This document shows, piece after piece, positions 22,953-34,768 of a stretch of 64,000 nucleotides of DNA. Location of the stretch: contig NC_061868.1 in assembly GCF_907164915.1 (NCBI RefSeq), positions 27,585,819 through 27,649,818 on the forward strand, given 5' to 3'. The notes under the pieces were generated by a model, which was given only the letters and a program-made list of their open reading frames with translations, did no database searches and was not told where the DNA came from. Made by a program: the position numbers and the translations under genes. Numbering within the stretch: position 1 is the stretch's first letter; each line of letters begins with the position of its first letter. Source of the stretch: Impatiens glandulifera (taxonomy: Eukaryota > Streptophyta > Magnoliopsida > Ericales > Balsaminaceae).

Positions 22953-23473
22953 TGTTAGGAATTTCAAGTTGAATAATACTTTCCTATTGAAATCAATTGA
23001 TCTGATTAATTTCACAAGTCAACCAAATCATACTAGCAGATCAACAAAGTAATAAAGAACACCAGATTTACGTGGAAAACCCTCTCAACACGGAGGGTAA
23101 AAAACCACGGGGCAAAACCAACAGATTTCACTAATCAGTAAGAAATCAATACAATTGTTCTTCTCAACTTTAAACCTAAAGTTGAGGTATACATACAGAG
23201 AAACTAATTTCATTCAAACCCAAACAAATTTAGGTTTGAGAAAACATGAAATTCCCTTTACAAGTAAGAGAGAAATGAACCTGAGGGTAATCAAGACAAA
23301 GAAGGTGATACTCTGTTCTCCTTCTCTTCTTCTTCCTCTATATTTTCTTCACTCTGTTTCTTTTGATCTCTTCACAGAACTCTCTCTGAAACTGTGTGAT
23401 AGAGAGAGAAACAAAATTAGGGTTTAATTGGTTTTTATATTGCCTAATTGGGCTGGACCCATAAGGCCCAACA
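22953..23473 (-). repeat. 3' LTR of the Tork-like element
   Basis: 521 bp, terminates TG/CA, next to the purine tract at 23474-23490. Almost identical to 27569-28089. Confidence 0.95.
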
Positions 23474-23520
23474 ATCTCCCCCTCCAGCCCACGGAGAGAG
23501 GCACACCGATCTTCAAGTCA

Positions 23521-26500
23521 TCACTTGGTATTCACGCTAACAAGCCGATAACAAAGCTCAAACTTGTCTTTTGGAACTATCTTTGTAAACATGTCTGATG
23601 GATTCTTATCAGTGTGAATTTTCTTCAGCTTCATCTGCTGGTTTTCTATTGCATCTCTTAACCAATGAAATCTCACATCAATGTGCTTAGTTCTGGAATG
23701 ATATGTAGCATTCTTGCTCAAATCTATAGTACTCTGGCTATCACAGAAAACAACTGCATCTTCTTGTTGCATACCAAGCTCTAAGAGAAATCTAATCAAC
23801 CACAATAGCTCTTTACCAGCTTCAGTGGCTGCAATGTATTCTGCTTCTGTGGTTGACAAAGCCACACATTTCTGCAATTTGGATTGCCATGACACGGCTC
23901 CCCCTGCAAAAGTAAACACATAACCTGAAGTGGATTTTCTGTGATCCAGTTCTCCAGCCATATCAGAATCAGTGTAACCTTCTAGCACATGTTCACCATT
24001 TCCAAAACTCAAACACAAATTGGAAGTGCCTCTTAGATATCTAAGAATCCATTTCACTGCTTCCCAATGTTGTTTTCCTGGATTAAAAAGGAATCTGCTT
24101 ACCACACCGACTGCATAAGCTATATCTGGGCTAGTGCAAACCATTGTATACATCAAACTCCCTACAGCTGAGGAGTATGGCACACTTGACATTTCATCCT
24201 TTTCTTTTTCTGTTGATGGACACAACTTCTTGCTCAATTTCAAATGGCTAGGAAGTGGACAACTTACTTTCTTTGCTCCTTGCATGTTGAATCTTTCAAG
24301 CACCCTTTCAATGTACTTCTCTTGTGACAACCAAAGTCTCTTAGCCTTTCTGTCACGAGTAATCTTCATGCCCAATATCTGGCGTGCTTGACCCATGTCT
24401 TTCATTTCAAATGTCTTGGACATCTCTTTCTTCAACATAGCTATAAACAGAGCATCCTGTCCTGCAATCAACATATCATCAACATAAAGTAAAAGGATTA
24501 TAAATTTTCCATTAGGAAATCTTTTGAAGAAAACACATGGATCTGCCTTGGTTTTCTGATACCCATGACTCATCATAAAGGAGTCAAATTTCTTGTACCA
24601 CTGTCTCGGGGCTTGTTTCAAACCATATAGACTCTTCTTCAATTTGCAAACCATGTTCTCTTTTTCTTTCACTTCAAATCCCTCTGGTTGCACCATATAG
24701 ATCTCTTCTTCAAGGTTACCATGAAGGAATGCTGTTTTTACATCAAGTTGTTCAAGTTCAAGATCTAGGCCAGATACTAGACCTAACACTGCACGAATGG
24801 AAGTCATCTTTACCACTGGTGAGAAAATTTCCTCAAAGTCGATGCCCTGTTTCTGTCCAAAACCCTTTACAACCAGTCGGGCTTTGTACTTCATAAGTTC
24901 TCCATTTTCATCTCTCTTTAGCTTGAACACCCATTTATTTCTCAAGGCCTTTCTGCCCTTAGGAAGCTCCACAAGCTCATATGTGTCATTTTCTTGCAAT
25001 GACTTCATCTCGTCTTTCATTGCATCCTGCCACTTAACTTTGTCTTTATGAGCTTGTGCCTCCTGAAAACTTTTTGGCTCTCCTTCTTCTGTCAACAGGA
25101 TATACTCTGAAGAAGGGTATCTTTTAGAAGGTTTGTGCTCTCTTTCTGATCTTCTTACTTGGGGCTCTTCTGGCTCCACTTGATGATGTTGCTCCCCCTG
25201 CATAGAAGCATCATTAACAATATCATCATCAGTACTACCATTAATGTCAGAGGTTTCTTCAGCAACTTCTTCATCATGTTCATCTTCATTTGTTACTGCT
25301 GACTGTACATATGAAGGAACTGGTATGAGTTCTATGAACTCATCAACTCTCTCTGAATTCTCGTTGATTTTTGGACTTATCCCTGTCTGACCTTCAAAGA
25401 ACACAACATCTCTGCACCTGACAATTCTCTTCTTTTCTGAGTCCCATAACCTGTACCCAAATTCTTCATTTCCATATCCAAGGAAAATACATGGAGTTGC
25501 TTTACCATCCAACTTGGATCTTTGTTCCTTTGGAATATGCACATATGCTTTGCATCCAAACACCCTTAGATGTGAGTATGAAACATTCTTCTTAGACCAT
25601 ACTGTTTCTGGTATCTCGAATTTCAAAGGAACATATGGCGACCTGTTTATGAGATAGCAGGCTGTGCGAACTGCTTCTCCCCAAAACTGTTTTGGCAACT
25701 TTGCCATCTTCAACATGCATCTCACCTTTTCTACAATGGTGCGATTCATTCTCTCAGCCACACCATTGTGCTGCGGAGTTCCAGGCACTGTCTTCTCATG
25801 TCGAATACCATATTTGGTACAGTATGCTTTAAATTCCTTGGAGGTATACTCTCCCCCGTTATCAGAGCGAAGACATTTCAGCTTACTGTCTGTCTCTCTT
25901 TCTACCATGACATGGAACTCTTGAAAGTAATTGAATACCTGGTCTTTTGTTCTCATAAAATAAACCCACACCTTTCTAGACGCATCATCAATAAATGTTA
26001 AAAAATATCGATTACCACCCAATGACTCCACTTGAAAAGGACCACACACATCAGAATAAATCAAGTCTAACACATTATGTTTTCTTTCTGATGTCTGACT
26101 AAAAGAGACTCGATGTTGCTTACCAAATGGGCAGTAGTCGCATAGATCTAGAACCTCATCTTTGGTTGAGGGGATGTGCAGCTTCCTCACCAGAATTCGC
26201 AAACCTTTCTCACTCATGTGGCCAAGGCGTTGATGCCACAGATTTAGAGAGCTTTCAGCTTGTACTGCATTCAGATCATCTTTGAGTACCTTCACATGTG
26301 TTCTGTACAATGAGTGCCACGACTTCCCTTTTGCTACAATCATTGATCCTTTGCTGAGTTTCCATTCACCACCACCAAGATAATGCTTGAATCCATCTTT
26401 GTCCAATGCATCACCTGATATCAAATTTAGACGCAAATCAGGAATATGTCGCACATCTTTCAGTGTTAACTGATGCCCCTGTTCTGTCTGCAAATAAATG

Positions 26501-26758
26501 TCACCAATACCCACAATGCTTGAGTGACTAGTATTACCCATCTTCACTGTACCAAGATCTCCAGCCTTGTACGTGGTGAAGAACTCTTTATTCGGTGTAG
26601 CATGATAGCAAGCACCTGTATCAACTATCCATTCAACTCCTTGGTGATCTTCTACATGTAGATATTGTTCCTTTTCAAAAGAAAGAATAACTACATTCTC
26701 TGCAGTTACTGTGGCTGTGGTATTTCTGTTTTCATCATCTTTCTTCTGATTTTTGCCT
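23521..26758 (-). CDS. Pol polyprotein (protease, integrase, RT, RNase H) of the Tork-like element
   Basis: The frame is open from about 26758 to the stop near 23521; no Met occurs before the protease, as expected for a gag-pol fusion. In order: aspartic protease VDTGACYH (near 26612); integrase zinc finger LWHQRLGH ... CDYC (26240-26130); integrase core with Asp (YSDVCGP), Asp (RSDNGGEY) and Glu (GVAERMNRT); reverse transcriptase with YVDD (near 24480); RNase H with YTDSDMAG and STTEAEY (about 23960-23830); end near HTDKNPSDMFTK. About 1080 codons, usual for this clade. Products make element cDNA and integrate it. All catalytic motifs are present, so only the gag-pol junction looks broken. 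Confidence 0.92.
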
Positions 26759-27529
26759 TCATTTTGTAGTCTTTTTCCAGGCTCTACAATTTTTCTTCAT
26801 GTGACCTTCTTTACCACAGTGATAATATTCTCTTCCCTTAGATTTTGATCTGCCTCTTGACTTGCTATGGCCTCTTGATTGTTGTCGGTGTTCAGCTCTT
26901 CCCTTGTTCTCTGTGACTAGGGCCTGTGCACTATTTGTATTAGTTGACTTCCTTCTTGTCTCCTCATTGAACAAGCTGTTAGTAACTATACTCATAGTAA
27001 GCACACCATTCAGAGCTGCATTACTAACTGTCACAACCAATGTCTCCCAACTGTCAGGCAATGATCCCAATAGCAATAAGGCTTGTAGCTCATCTTCTAA
27101 GGTCATCTCCATCACTGATAATTGATTAATTAAGCTCTGGAACTCGTTTAAATGCTCAGCAACACCTGTGCCTTCTCTGAATTTCAGATTTACCAACTTT
27201 CGGATCAGAAACGCTTTGTTACCTGCCGTTTTCTGCTCATACAATGACTCAAACTTCTTCCATAGCTCATGAGCACTTTTCTCACTTGCTACATGGTGAT
27301 AAACACTATCATCAAGCCATTGTCTGATTGTGCCGACTGCTTTCCGGTTCAGTTTTATCCAATCAGCTTCAGCCATCTCTTTTGGCTTTGCACTATCTCC
27401 TTCAACTGGCTCATACAGATCCTTACAATAAAGGATGTCCTCCATTTTGGATTTCCAAATCTGCCAGTTATTGTTTGTCAGCCTGATCATAGTGCTACTG
27501 CCTTCCATCTGAACCTGAGGGAAAAGCAC
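26759..27529 (-). CDS. Gag of the Tork-like element
   Basis: 256 codons from MLFPQVQMEGSS; the likely true start could be the second Met (MEGSSTMIRL). It contains the copia gag body (WQIWKSKMEDIL, WKKFESLYEQKT, GSLPDSWETLV) and a zinc knuckle near the end: YYHCGKEGHMKKNC. The first Cys of the usual C-X2-C-X4-H-X4-C is Tyr (TAT for TGT), which probably impairs RNA binding. The TGA stop at 26759-26761 lies in a run of A; pol continues in the +1 frame. One base lost from the A-run would explain this; programmed frameshifting is the alternative. Confidence 0.9.
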   Translation of the reverse strand: MLFPQVQMEGSSTMIRLTNNNWQIWKSKMEDILYCKDLYEPVEGDSAKPKEMAEADWIKLNRKAVGTIRQWLDDSVYHHVASEKSAHELWKKFESLYEQKTAGNKAFLIRKLVNLKFREGTGVAEHLNEFQSLINQLSVMEMTLEDELQALLLLGSLPDSWETLVVTVSNAALNGVLTMSIVTNSLFNEETRRKSTNTNSAQALVTENKGRAEHRQQSRGHSKSRGRSKSKGREYYHCGKEGHMKKNCRAWKKTTK

Positions 27530-27554
27530 TCTTCAATAGAAAGTAAACCTAACC

Positions 27555-27566
27555 GCTCTGATACCA
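27555..27566 (-). other. Primer-binding site (tRNA-Met type)
   Basis: TGGTATCAGAGC on the minus strand, two bases from the LTR end. Confidence 0.9.
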
Positions 27567-27568
27567 CT

Positions 27569-28089
27569 TGTTAGGAATTTCAAGTTGAATAATACTTTCC
27601 TATTGAAATCAATTGATCTGATTAATTTCACAAGTCAATCAAATTATACTAGCAGATCAACAAAGTAATAAAGAACACCAGATTTATGTGGAAAACCCTC
27701 TCAACACGGAGGGTAAAAAACCACGGGGCAAAACCAACAGATTTCACTAATCAGTAAGAAATCAATACAATTGTTCTTCTCAACTTTAAACCTAAAGTTG
27801 AGGTATACATACAGAGAAACTAATTTCATTCAAACCCAAACAAATCTAGGTTTGAGAAAACATGAAATTCCCTTTACAAGTAAGAGAGAAATGAACCTGA
27901 GGGTAATCAAGACAAAGAAGGTGATACTCTGTTCTCCTTCTCTTCTTCTTCCTCTATATTTTCTTCACTCTGTTTCTTTTGATCTCTTCACAGAACTCTC
28001 TCTGAAACTGTGTGATAGAGAGAGAAATAAAATTAGGGTTTAATTGGTTTTTATATTGCCTAATTGGGCTGGACCCATAAGGCCCAACA
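27569..28089 (-). repeat. 5' LTR of the Tork-like element
   Basis: 521 bp. The CT-rich part and the AGAGAGA stretch near 28015 resemble a leader region. Followed by GTTTG target duplication. Confidence 0.95.
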
Positions 28090-28248
28090 GTTTGGAACAG
28101 AATACTTTTTGTCGAGAGAGGAAAGAGAGGAAATAGCAAGAGGGTTGGAGCTAAGCATGGTAAATTTCATTTGGGTGCTTAGATTTTCCTTTGAAGATAA
28201 GATTTCAATTGAAGAAGCTTTATCCAATTACTTCCTTAAGAGGGTAGG

Positions 28249-29288
28249 TGTCACAAGGGAGAATAGCGCAGCGGATTTTTGCTTAATTTTTCAACCCTTG
28301 CACGGCTTGTTTTGCGCATCAAAACAATCAGTCAACTACCGAGGTTTATTTTTCGTAAAAAAATAAACAACTAACTCACAATAATTAACAAGTATGCAGG
28401 AAAGAAAACACACACAATTACGAGTCGCGCCCAACTTTATACTTGTATTTAATCTCACTCAAGACAATATAAAGGGCTATAAATGCTCAAGGCTACACAC
28501 AAAATAAACACTCACTAGTTGGGCGGTATTTATCTACCAAAGTCCCTCCTAAAACGTCTTGTGCAGCTCAAGAGTTATATTTATAGCCAAAGAATAATAA
28601 TATGCCTAAGGAAATAACGAACTCAGGGTGTGGGGTAAAACTGCCAGGCAGCTGTTGCTGAATCGTGGGTCTTAACTGCCCATAGTGGGTCTTTAACTGC
28701 CCACTTCTCCAGTCCCACGATCTTCCTCGGTCAAGTTGCGCCTCAAGCTGCTGGACGTGAGTATAACTGCTAGTAGTGCGTTGTAAGCGTCCACTATATC
28801 CACGTTTTCCATCGGACCTAGCTGCTGCTGACTTTTTTCCCCACATCTGCCCATTATGCCGACTTTTCCTGTCCTCAACCCATCATGCCGATATTTCCGG
28901 GTCCTCAACTCATCATGCCGACATTTCTGGGTCCCTCACCTGGTCACCACCGGTCCTCACCCAACCGTCACCAGCCGGCTCCGTATTTTCCGCACTCTAT
29001 GAACGCAATGTGCTGGCCGTTGTCACTCTTATGCCCATGTCGAATGCACACGACTCCTCCTAAGCATTCACTCGGTCCTGGAAGTCCACAATCATGCCAC
29101 GGCAGCTCACTTTGCTAACACCTTACGCCTTAGTCGCATGCACCCGACTTTCCTTTGGCACCCTTCTCTCAGTCCTAGCATTCCGCAATCATGTCAAGAC
29201 CGCACACCCGCGACTCTTTATTGGAACCTCTCGGTCCTGGCCCTCCGCAATAAAGCCAAGACCGATGCCTCATTTTAAGGTTGTAACA
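28249..29288 (-). repeat. Gypsy-type 3' LTR
   Basis: TGTCACAAGGG to GGTTGTAACA. It carries about three copies of a CATCATGCCGACATTT-type repeat near 28856-28930. Confidence 0.88.
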
Positions 29289-29300
29289 CACCACCCCCAA

Positions 29301-30045
29301 TAGAAGAACACAACGTCCTCGTTGGAGCCTGCACCAAACCCGCGTTGCCCAAGTATTTCAACAACACATCCTCGGTCTTCTCAACGAAACTTGCCTTCAA
29401 CATTGCCATCAAGACCGTATACTTGGATAATCTACCCACCGGGATAGAGGTCTACCCACTCGCATTTGGGAATTCAAGAATGAAGCCCTTTGAGAGATAT
29501 CTCCCCAATCTCCCCGAAATATGTGACTGCTGCTGCAAGAAACCCACTTCCATCTTCTTCTCGGTCTTGTCCAGTTTACACACTAGACAAGTCATCAACT
29601 TCGCCAGCAGCTGATGTTTGGGGTCCTCCTTGGTTACCTTTCGAGCATCTTTCAAAAGTCTGGACCCAACAAACGTCGGGATCTTAACACAGGCCAACGC
29701 TTGGTCCTCTATGGCCTTCATCTCCAATCCAGTTGATGCATCCACCTCCTCTTTCCCCACTCGGCTTTCAACTAGATGAATGGCTGCAAGGCGTCCCGAC
29801 TTACTCTTATTTGGAGAGTTGTAAGTTCATGCTATGAATGAGGGGTTATTAGGATCACCAATGAAAATCCCTCCCAAGTGAGAAATCACCACCACCTTCA
29901 CTTGGAATAGAAACTCAAGTCCTAGGATGACTTCATAATCATCTAGGGGGACATCCATCAACTCGACCTACCCCTGCCAACTTCCCACCTAGAGATCGGA
30001 TTTGACCATGCCTTTATTTGGCGTGGCTTCAGAATTCACAGCCTT
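29301..30045 (-). pseudogene. Protease-downstream remnant of the gypsy-type element
   Basis: Upstream part (minus strand, about 30045-29860) contains DVPLDDYEVILGLEFL, matching the conserved end of plant Ty3 protease regions. Beyond it a 102-codon frame (29452-29760) rich in Lys/Asp is not recognised. No RT motif follows, so the polymerase part has been deleted. Confidence 0.55.
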
Positions 30046-30415
30046 TTATCGGCCCTTGTGTGGTGACATCACCAATCTGAGCTTCTGAATCTCTTGGTCT
30101 GCAATAAAGTTATGTGTGGCCCCCGAATCAACCAACATCACCACCTCTCTTTTATTGATGCAGACTTTCACAAACATCAATCTCTTCCCTGGAAATGATT
30201 TCTCCACATGCAAAGCATTCAATAGTTGCATCGGATTCACCCTTGCAGGAGCTTCTTCGCTTGGCTCCTCATCTTTCTCGGCCAAGAGTGTTGCTACCCT
30301 TGCAAGCTTTGGACAATCTTTCATGCGGTGGTCTTCTTCACAAATGAAGCACCCTTGAATGGCACGGTCCTTGGAAACAAAGCTCGTTTTTGTTTCCTTC
30401 ATGTTGCTAGATTCC
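30046..30415 (-). pseudogene. Gypsy-type zinc knuckle and aspartic protease
   Basis: The 118-codon frame has CFICEEDHRMKDC (C-X2-C-X4-H-X4-C) followed about 60 residues later by VMLVDSGATHNFI, the catalytic Asp-Ser-Gly of retroviral-type proteases. Both motifs are intact, but the frame is isolated by frameshifts on both sides. Confidence 0.8.
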
Positions 30416-31309
30416 TCAAACTTGACTGCCTCAATTTCATAAGATTTAGCCTCCCCCTTGTCCCTTTGAGTGTGCTTCTTAGCATTAGGATTCTCACCCC
30501 GATTGCTTTGAAGTCCACTGAGCGCTCAGCCAGAGCAATGTACGATGACAAGTTCTTCACATCTTACCTTCTTAGTTCGGTTTGTGCCCACGATTGCAAA
30601 CCAGATAAGAAGTTAGACAACTTATCTTCTTCGAACATGTCCTTCACATCCAACATTAGGGAGCTGAAATCCATCACATAATCCCTGGTCGATCCTGAAT
30701 GTTTCAAATTCCAAAGGGACTCTCTTGCCCTCCATGAAGAGTTTCGAGGCAAAATTGTTCCTTAAGTTCATGATTTATGATTTCCCATGAGTCAATCTTC
30801 TCCTGATTTTCCCTCGCATCATTCGACAAGCGTGCTCTCCACCATAGTTTCGCATCCCCCACAAGGTACAAGCTAGTAATCGAGACCCTTTCTACCTCAG
30901 GGATCTTCGTTGCTACGAAATATGTCTCCATATCCCACTGAAAGTTCTCTAACTCTTTGGCACTTCTCACTCCACCAAAGGGTTTCGGTTAAGGCACCTT
31001 GAATCTACTTAAAGAAACATTTGTGATTTCCGTTCCAGAGGCGAAAGCTTTCTTCAAAAGCTTGATCTCAATAACAAGATGCTCCAGTCTTGACTCCAGG
31101 TCTTCCTCCAATGAACGCACCTTTCGCCCAATAGATTCTGACTCAGCAACATTATCCCGCATGGACAACGATTATGTATTCAGACTATCTATGTGAACGA
31201 ATATAGATTCATCTCCACCAGAGTTTGGGGAACCAACCAAGTCTTCAAGGCGTCTCACCCTTGTGTCCATCTCATGGACCAGACTCTTTATTGTCTTAGG
31301 TTCAGCCAT
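30416..31309 (-). pseudogene. Gypsy-type gag, interrupted
   Basis: Start at ATG 31309 (MAEPKTIKSLVHEMDTRV), a coiled-coil-like N-terminus, then the gag core: FQWDMETYFVATKIPE, LYLVGDAKLWWRARL, FEEDKLSNFLSGLQ. Two in-frame TAA codons lie where CAA would keep the frame (near 31164 and 30988), and there is a frameshift near 30745. Confidence 0.78.
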
Positions 31310-31349
31310 CTTTGATAAATATCCAGCAGTGTGTGGCTCTAATACCACT

Positions 31350-32467
31350 TGTCATAAGGGAGAATAGCGCAGCGAATTTTTGCTTAATTTTTTAACCCTT
31401 GCACGGCTTGTTTCGCGCACGAAAACAATCAGCCAACTACCGAAGTTTATTTCTCGCACATAAATAAACAACTAACTCACAATAATCAATAAGTATGTTG
31501 GAAAGAGAACACACACAATTACGGGTCGCGCCCAACTTTATACTTGTATTTAATCTCACTCAAGACAATATAAAGGGCTATAAATGCTCAAGGCTGCACA
31601 CAAAATAAACACTCACTAGCTGGGCGGTATTTATCTACCAAAGTCCCTCCTAAAACATCTTGTGCAGCTCAAGAGTTATATTTATAGCCAAAGAATAACA
31701 ATCTGCCTAAGGAAATAACAAACTCGAGGGTGTGGGGTAAAACTGCTAGGTAGTTGGTGCTGAATCGTAGGTCTTAACTGCCCATAGTGGGTTTTTAACT
31801 TCCCACTACTCCAGTCCCACGATCTTCCTCGGTCTAGCTGCGCCTCAACTTGTTGGACGTGGGTATAACTGCTAGTAGTGTGCTATACCGTCTACTATAC
31901 CCACGATTTCCATCGGACCCAACTACTGCTGACTTTTTCCCCTACATCTGCCCATTATGCCTACTTTTCTGATCCTCAACCCATCATGCCGATATTTACG
32001 GGTCCTCAACTCATCATGCCAACATTTTCGGGTCCTCAATTCATCATGCCGACATTTTCGGGTCCCTCATCTGTTCTCCATCGTTCCTCACCCAACCGTC
32101 ACCAGCCGACTTCGTATTTTATGCACTCTATGCACGTATTGACTTAATGCGCTGGCCGTTGTCACTCTTATGCCCACGCCGAATGCACACGACTCCTCCT
32201 AGGCATTCACTAGGTCCTGGAAGTCTACAATCATGCCACGACAACTCACTTTGCTAACACTTTATGCCTTAGTCGCACACACCCGAATTCCCTTCGGCAC
32301 CCTTCTCTCGGTCCTGGCATTCCGCAATCATACCACGACAGAAGGTCGGTCACTTAGCACTTCTCATTCTTGGCGCCTTTCACACACCAGTGACTCTTTT
32401 TGGGCACCTCTCGGTCCTGGCATTCCGCAATCAAGCAAGACCTAGGCCACATTTTAAGGTTGTAACC
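31350..32467 (-). repeat. Gypsy-type 5' LTR
   Basis: It starts TGTCATAAGGG on the plus strand and ends GGTTGTAACC (expected last base A). It has one more CATCATGCC repeat than its partner. Confidence 0.85.
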
Positions 32468-32895
32468 GTTGGAGACAGAGGACTTTTAGTTGAGAAATGG
32501 GTTCCGCAAGTAAGAATCTTGGGGCATCCAAAAGTTGGAAGATTTGTAAGCCATTGTGGGTGGGGTTCTACAATGGAGGCTATGTCATTTGGAGTCCCAA
32601 TTGTGGCTATACCCATGAACTAAGATCAACCGTGAAATGCGAGACAGAATAGGTGGGGAAGAAAATAGGTGTGGGGTTGGAAGTGAATAGAGATGATAAT
32701 GGAGGGCTTAGTGGGGAAGAGATTGCAAAGTTCATAATGGAAGTTATGGTTGGTGAAAATTGGAAGAAGATAAGGGTTAAAGTTGGAGAAATGAAAGACA
32801 AAATCAAAAGTAAAGGAGAAGAAGACATTGATGGTGTATTGGAAGAATTGATCAAGCTTCACAATAAAAATATTAATGGAGAAAGCAAAGATTAA

Positions 32896-33289
32896 TTACT
32901 CCTTAATCATATTTTAAATGGACAAGTTATAAGTTTCTTTATTAAGGTATGAATAATAGGTCAATGCTTGAAAAATATTATTGACTAATGTAATACTGTC
33001 CATTCTATTATTATTATTATTGTTATAATAATTAATAAAGGTCAAAATAATTAATTATGAATGACCTCTCTAATCATTGAGTTTTTATAATTTGGAGCCA
33101 TCACTCCAATTAGATAATCAACCCATTGATTTGTTCACCAGTCAAGTTCTTCTATTACTAATTTATCATTGTGTCTCTTGTTTGAAATTTGAGAGAAACC
33201 TTAAATTCAAAAATGACCGCTTCATTCATTCAGGGTTAAACACGAAGCGTATTTGAGGAAGCGAACACACTTGGATCACTTCTATTTAC
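32896..33289. other. UGT-C 3' flank, no gene seen
   Basis: Matches 3708-4063. AT-rich. Confidence 0.6.
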
Positions 33290-33790
33290 AATATTAATAG
33301 AAGTGAAACAAACTTCACTCGATATCGCTTTATTCTCTTCTATAAGCAACTTAAATAGAAGTGAAGCAAACTTTACTCAACAGCGCTTGCTTCACTTTTA
33401 TTAGCGGCGTTAATAGAATGAAGCAAAAATCACTTTATAATGCTTGCTTCCCTTCATTCGATAACGCTTGTTTCTATTCTATAATTAGCGTAAATAGAAG
33501 TGAAACAAGCTTCACTTGATAGTGTTTGCTTTCACTTATATTTGCAAAATTAATAGAAATGAAGTAAACTTCACTCGATAACGATTGTTTCACTTCTACA
33601 AGAAATTTAAATAGAAGTGAAACAATCTTAACTCGATAGTGCTTCACTTATATTTACAACGTCAATACAAATGAAACACTTTCACTTTTTTAAACACTCG
33701 ATAGTGCTTCACTTGTATTTACAACGTCAATACAAATGAAACACTTTCACTTTTTTTTAACACTGCTAATAGAGTGAATCAAGTTTAACT
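33290..33790. repeat. Palindromic repeat array (copy B, expanded)
   Basis: Same GAAGTGAAACAA / TTCACTCGATA units as 4064-4510. One block containing CACTCGATAGTGCTTCACTT is additionally repeated (33633 and 33694), so the array has grown here since the duplication. Confidence 0.7.
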
Positions 33791-34768
33791 CGATTGTATA
33801 TAATATTTTATTTATGTTCATTTATTTATATCAAAATGTTTTATTAATTTATTTATATTTATGTTATTAATTAAATTATTATTTACTAAACTATTTATTT
33901 TTTATTAATTAAATAATCATTTACCATAATAATTATTTCAATTTATAAAATAAATATTTGATTTTTTTATAATAATTTTGATAAAAAAATGTTTTCGACA
34001 AAATGTGTTTCCACTACGTCACTTCAGCTTTGATGATCATTTCACATTAATCCTCATCTCTTCTAATTTCACTCTACTAAATAGTACGATTCCATCTAGA
34101 AGCATTTAGGTTCAAGCGAGTGACATGATTGTGGGGGTGTTATGCTAGTTCTCCTTTAATTATAAAAAATAGTATGATTTTCGATATAACTCTATACAAT
34201 TTGTCGTAAACAAGTAATGGTGAAGCAAAAACTTATTATTTCTTACCGGAAACTTATTTCACGATTTTTTGTAGCAAACAAACTCCTCCGTAGCTCATTA
34301 CTTCACAATTTCGGGGTGAAAATGATACATTTTGAAAATTATTTGCACGTAACGAATTGTTTTGTTTTGTTTGGACAATTAACAAGATTTTATTTTGTTA
34401 ATATTCAGGAAAGAAACAATAATAATGATAATGATGAGAGATATACTATTTCTTTAATATTGTAAGTTGATTCTGTTTATAGTGAAATACACTCCCATGT
34501 GAATCACACTTCACTTGTATTGACGTTGTAAATATAGGTGAAACGCGCTCTCAAGTGAAGTGAAGCACGCTTGACTTGTGTACTGATCAATAATAACACA
34601 ATCTACAGCCTTCATTTTACAAGATTTTTATTTTTTATTTTTTTCAACTTCAACAATATTTCGCTTTTACAATTATCTAGAATTAATAGTGAATATACGA
34701 GTTACCACCGTCAATTAAATTTTGATCAAAATAGTCAAATTTTGGAGAATATTTCAGCATAATTTAAT
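33791..34768. other. AT-rich spacer
   Basis: Matches 4511-5478; no gene seen. Confidence 0.55.

Larger units (their letters stand above)
22953..28089 (-). mobile_element. Near-complete Ty1/copia element, Tork/Tnt1-like (5137 bp)
   Basis: Two 521-bp LTRs (22953-23473, 27569-28089) flank the element; on its sense (minus) strand they start TGTTGGGCC and end CCTAACA. Flanks show the perfect 5-bp duplication GTTTG (22948-22952, 28090-28094). The primer-binding site complementary to tRNA-Met, TGGTATCAGAGC on the minus strand, is at 27555-27566. A purine tract GGAGGGGGAGAT lies next to the 22953 LTR. The LTRs differ at about five positions, all C/T, so insertion was recent. Gag and pol are both long but in different frames. 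Confidence 0.95.
28249..32467 (-). mobile_element. Non-autonomous Ty3/gypsy-type element (gag + protease only, 4219 bp)
   Basis: LTRs 28249-29288 (1040 bp) and 31350-32467 (1118 bp), target duplication GTAGG (28244-28248) / GTTGG (32468-32472). Minus-strand primer-binding site TGGTATTAGAGC (31336-31347) and purine tract TTGGGGGTGGTG (29289-29300). The 2061-bp interior has gag, a zinc knuckle and an aspartic protease but no reverse transcriptase, RNase H or integrase. LTRs differ in the number of a ~31-bp repeat containing CATCATGCCGAC. Age is greater than the neighbouring Tork-like element. Confidence 0.88.
22695..32895 (+). pseudogene. UGT-C: exon 2 split by two retrotransposons
   Basis: Three blocks align in order with exon 2 of UGT-B. 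Block 1 (22695-22952) covers KTFGE to STVFV; it contains a 37-bp tandem duplication (from 22727 and 22764) and a TAG at 22946-22948. Block 2 (28090-28248) covers FGTEYFLSREE to FLKRVG with some changes. Block 3 (32468-32895) covers [10 protein letters not shown], a PSPG box with HCGWGS, and the C-terminus to KD. Block 3 has further indels (TAA after IPMN; frameshift near 32640). Blocks 1/2 are separated by the Tork-like copia with target duplication GTTTG; blocks 2/3 by the gypsy element with GTAGG/GTTGG. Exon 1 is not found. Confidence 0.88.

Noticed and set aside
23714..26001. Several plus-strand open frames across the Tork-like element
   Set aside because: They are antisense shadows of the minus-strand gag-pol; they show no family resemblance.
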